A stretch of 64,000 bases of DNA from UBA1351 sp964563505. GTDB lineage: Bacteria; Bacillota; Clostridia; Lachnospirales; Vallitaleaceae. Of this stretch, positions 62,730 to 64,000 are shown piece by piece. Within the stretch, counting starts at the first letter, position 1, and each line of letters begins with the position of its first letter. Where the stretch lies: positions 41,105 to 105,104 of the forward strand of contig CAZLXW010000002.1 of the NCBI GenBank assembly GCA_964563505.1, in the 5' to 3' direction. The notes beneath the pieces are model-generated. The model was not told where the DNA came from. It saw only the letters and a program-made list of their open reading frames with translations, and did no database searches. The translations under genes and the position numbers were made by a program.

Positions 62730-64000
62730 TTATACTTCAATAATGTATGTCTTTATTTCAAAGGGTTTGAATTTCATTCCTATGGTGGAAGCCTTTACCT
62801 GTTCTCCAATGGGGTTCTCCATTAAATCGCATTCACACCAACTTTTTATTTCAAAATTACAGTGCATACTGAAATCGCTTTTTCCTCCATGCATTTCATG
62901 AAGACGAATTAATATTTTGTTGCCATCTTCTGTCTTCTTAATGGCATCTAAAGCTATGCCTGAACCATAAACTTCAAAAAGTCTTTCGCTTCCTTGGTAC
63001 AAATTGATATTACCTTTTATGGCCCTTAATGGTGAATTTAAACTCCATGCTTCTTCAATTATCCGCGACTGATTCCAGGCTTCTTGATGGACAAATAAAC
63101 TATAGGTAAAATGCTGTTCACCTAAGTCTGCTGTTGGATCCGGAAATGTGGGTGATTTCAACAAGGTTAATCGCATAACATTATCTTTAATATCATAGCC
63201 ATATTTACAGTTATTTAACAAAGCTATCCCTAATCCCTTTTCTTCTAAATTGGCCCATTGATGCCCTACGACCTCAAATTTAGCCGCATCCCATGATGTA
63301 CTTCTATGGGTTGGTCGTTCAACACTACCAAACTGTATATCATATCTTGCATTAATCGTTCGTACATCTACCGGAAAGGCAACCTTTAAGACCTTATCTC
63401 GCTCTTGCCATTGAATTTTTGTCACAAAATCAATCCGTTTCGAATGATGATATAAAATCATATCTTGTATAATTGTTGTTTTATTATATGTCCATCCAAA
63501 ACGTATTTTAATAAATAATGGGCCTTCTGATATCAACTTAGTTCCGGTAAAATCATGAATAACTTCTTTTTTATCATCGATCGTCGCTTCCAATTCCCAA
63601 GCATCATACTCTCTTGGTTTATCTTCGAAAATCTGTAATTCATTACCTGTATCCGTGAGAATATTTTGATTACTTGACTTATCAAAAATTTCTATAAGCT
63701 GTCCTTGATTATTCCATGTGATTTTACAATGCTTACTTTCAGCGCTATTGCTTTTATAGGTAAATCGGCTTTCACTTTGACTGTCTTCTAGAATCGCCTC
63801 TTTTTTCACTTGATAATTTTTTGTTTCAAGAGGCGAAATCGAACCTATATGAAAATAGCATGCATTTTCCGAGATTTGTCGCATCAAATGTCGATTGTCC
63901 AGATCAACTAATTGTAAATCTTGATAAACATTATCCTCAATACATATAAGTTCATCTCGATTCCATAGGGCTGTATTGGTGATAGATACATTTGACTGAT
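62730..64000 (-). CDS. GH38 alpha-mannosidase, C-terminal part (5' end outside window)
   Basis: About 422 codons are visible, continuing in frame beyond base 64000. The visible start reads NTALWNRDELICIEDN, followed by the beta-sandwich C-terminal region of GH38 enzymes: WNNQGQLIEIFDKSSNQNIL, FEDKPREYDAWEL, FPVDVRTINARYDIQFG, RPTHRSTSWD, FEVVGHQWANL and LLNNCKYGYDI. The catalytic N-terminal domain is not in the window. GH38 enzymes remove alpha-linked mannose from glycans. Confidence 0.9.
   Translation of the reverse strand, partial: QSNVSITNTALWNRDELICIEDNVYQDLQLVDLDNRHLMRQISENACYFHIGSISPLETKNYQVKKEAILEDSQSESRFTYKSNSAESKHCKITWNNQGQLIEIFDKSSNQNILTDTGNELQIFEDKPREYDAWELEATIDDKKEVIHDFTGTKLISEGPLFIKIRFGWTYNKTTIIQDMILYHHSKRIDFVTKIQWQERDKVLKVAFPVDVRTINARYDIQFGSVERPTHRSTSWDAAKFEVVGHQWANLEEKGLGIALLNNCKYGYDIKDNVMRLTLLKSPTFPDPTADLGEQHFTYSLFVHQEAWNQSRIIEEAWSLNSPLRAIKGNINLYQGSERLFEVYGSGIALDAIKKTEDGNKILIRLHEMHGGKSDFSMHCNFEIKSWCECDLMENPIGEQVKASTIGMKFKPFEIKTYIIEV

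Noticed and set aside
1..64000. CRISPR array, tRNA, rRNA or prophage genes
   Set aside because: No regularly spaced repeats, no tRNA-like cloverleaf with a GGTTCGA arm, and no integrase, terminase or capsid-like frame was seen.

Overview
The window looks like a piece of a low-GC, anaerobic, fermentative Firmicute chromosome (class Clostridia; I would guess a Lachnospirales or Vallitalea-like lineage, but no rRNA or other decisive marker is present). Supporting signs are AGGAGG-type ribosome sites, sigma-A promoters with 17-bp spacers, YesM/YesN two-component systems beside carbohydrate ABC transporters, a CarD-type regulator, a Na+-pumping decarboxylase and a TPP-riboswitch thiamine operon. 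Nearly all genes lie on the minus strand.

Layout. (1) 1-5812: a sugar-sensing and uptake unit (lipoprotein - histidine kinase - AraC-type regulator - second lipoprotein, cut by the left edge). (2) 5943-9619: a decayed MFS transporter and a SWIM/SNF2 helicase. (3) 9708-26034: a roughly 16-kb glycan locus transcribed leftwards: LacI regulator, GH127 beta-L-arabinofuranosidase, ABC importer (lipoprotein and two permeases), an (alpha/alpha)6 glycosidase, a second YesM/YesN pair, a large GH106-like glycosidase, and three acid-catabolism enzymes (Asp/Glu-racemase-like, four-carbon-acid-sugar kinase, beta-keto acid cleavage enzyme). A divergent DUF1593 hydrolase (26242-27618) completes it. (4) 28052-31295: a frameshifted S-layer-homology gene and two tandem Fic proteins. 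(5) 31376-37247: a LacI-controlled operon of L-fucose/arabinose-isomerase-like protein, split transketolase and FGGY kinase, which resembles the non-oxidative D-apiose route. (6) 37327-43895: uvrA, CarD, a broken Uma2 gene, a SEC-C protein and tcdA. (7) 44000-48279: Na+-translocating oxaloacetate-type decarboxylase with a divergent LysR regulator. (8) 48358-52572: riboswitch-controlled thiW-thiD-thiM/E-thiC. (9) 52594-57794: LTA-synthase-like enzyme, DUF2339 membrane protein and a 2-hydroxyacid dehydrogenase. (10) 57795-64000: a 187-bp inverted repeat, a zinc-ligand-poor S4 paralogue under a Fur-family-like box, a decayed MBOAT/SGNH acylation pair, pnuC, an Ldh-family dehydrogenase and the end of a GH38 alpha-mannosidase.

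How it fits together. The organism appears to take up plant cell-wall oligosaccharides, trim them inside the cell and feed pentoses and sugar acids into central metabolism. The best candidates for undescribed biology are the acid-catabolism cassette fused to the glycosidase operon (9708-15602), the split-transketolase operon (31376-36056), and the probable metal-regulated S4 paralogue. Five separate genes are visibly decayed (MFS, SLH, Uma2, MBOAT, SGNH), which is a lot for 64 kb. Products are assigned from motifs and remembered family patterns only; no database search was possible.
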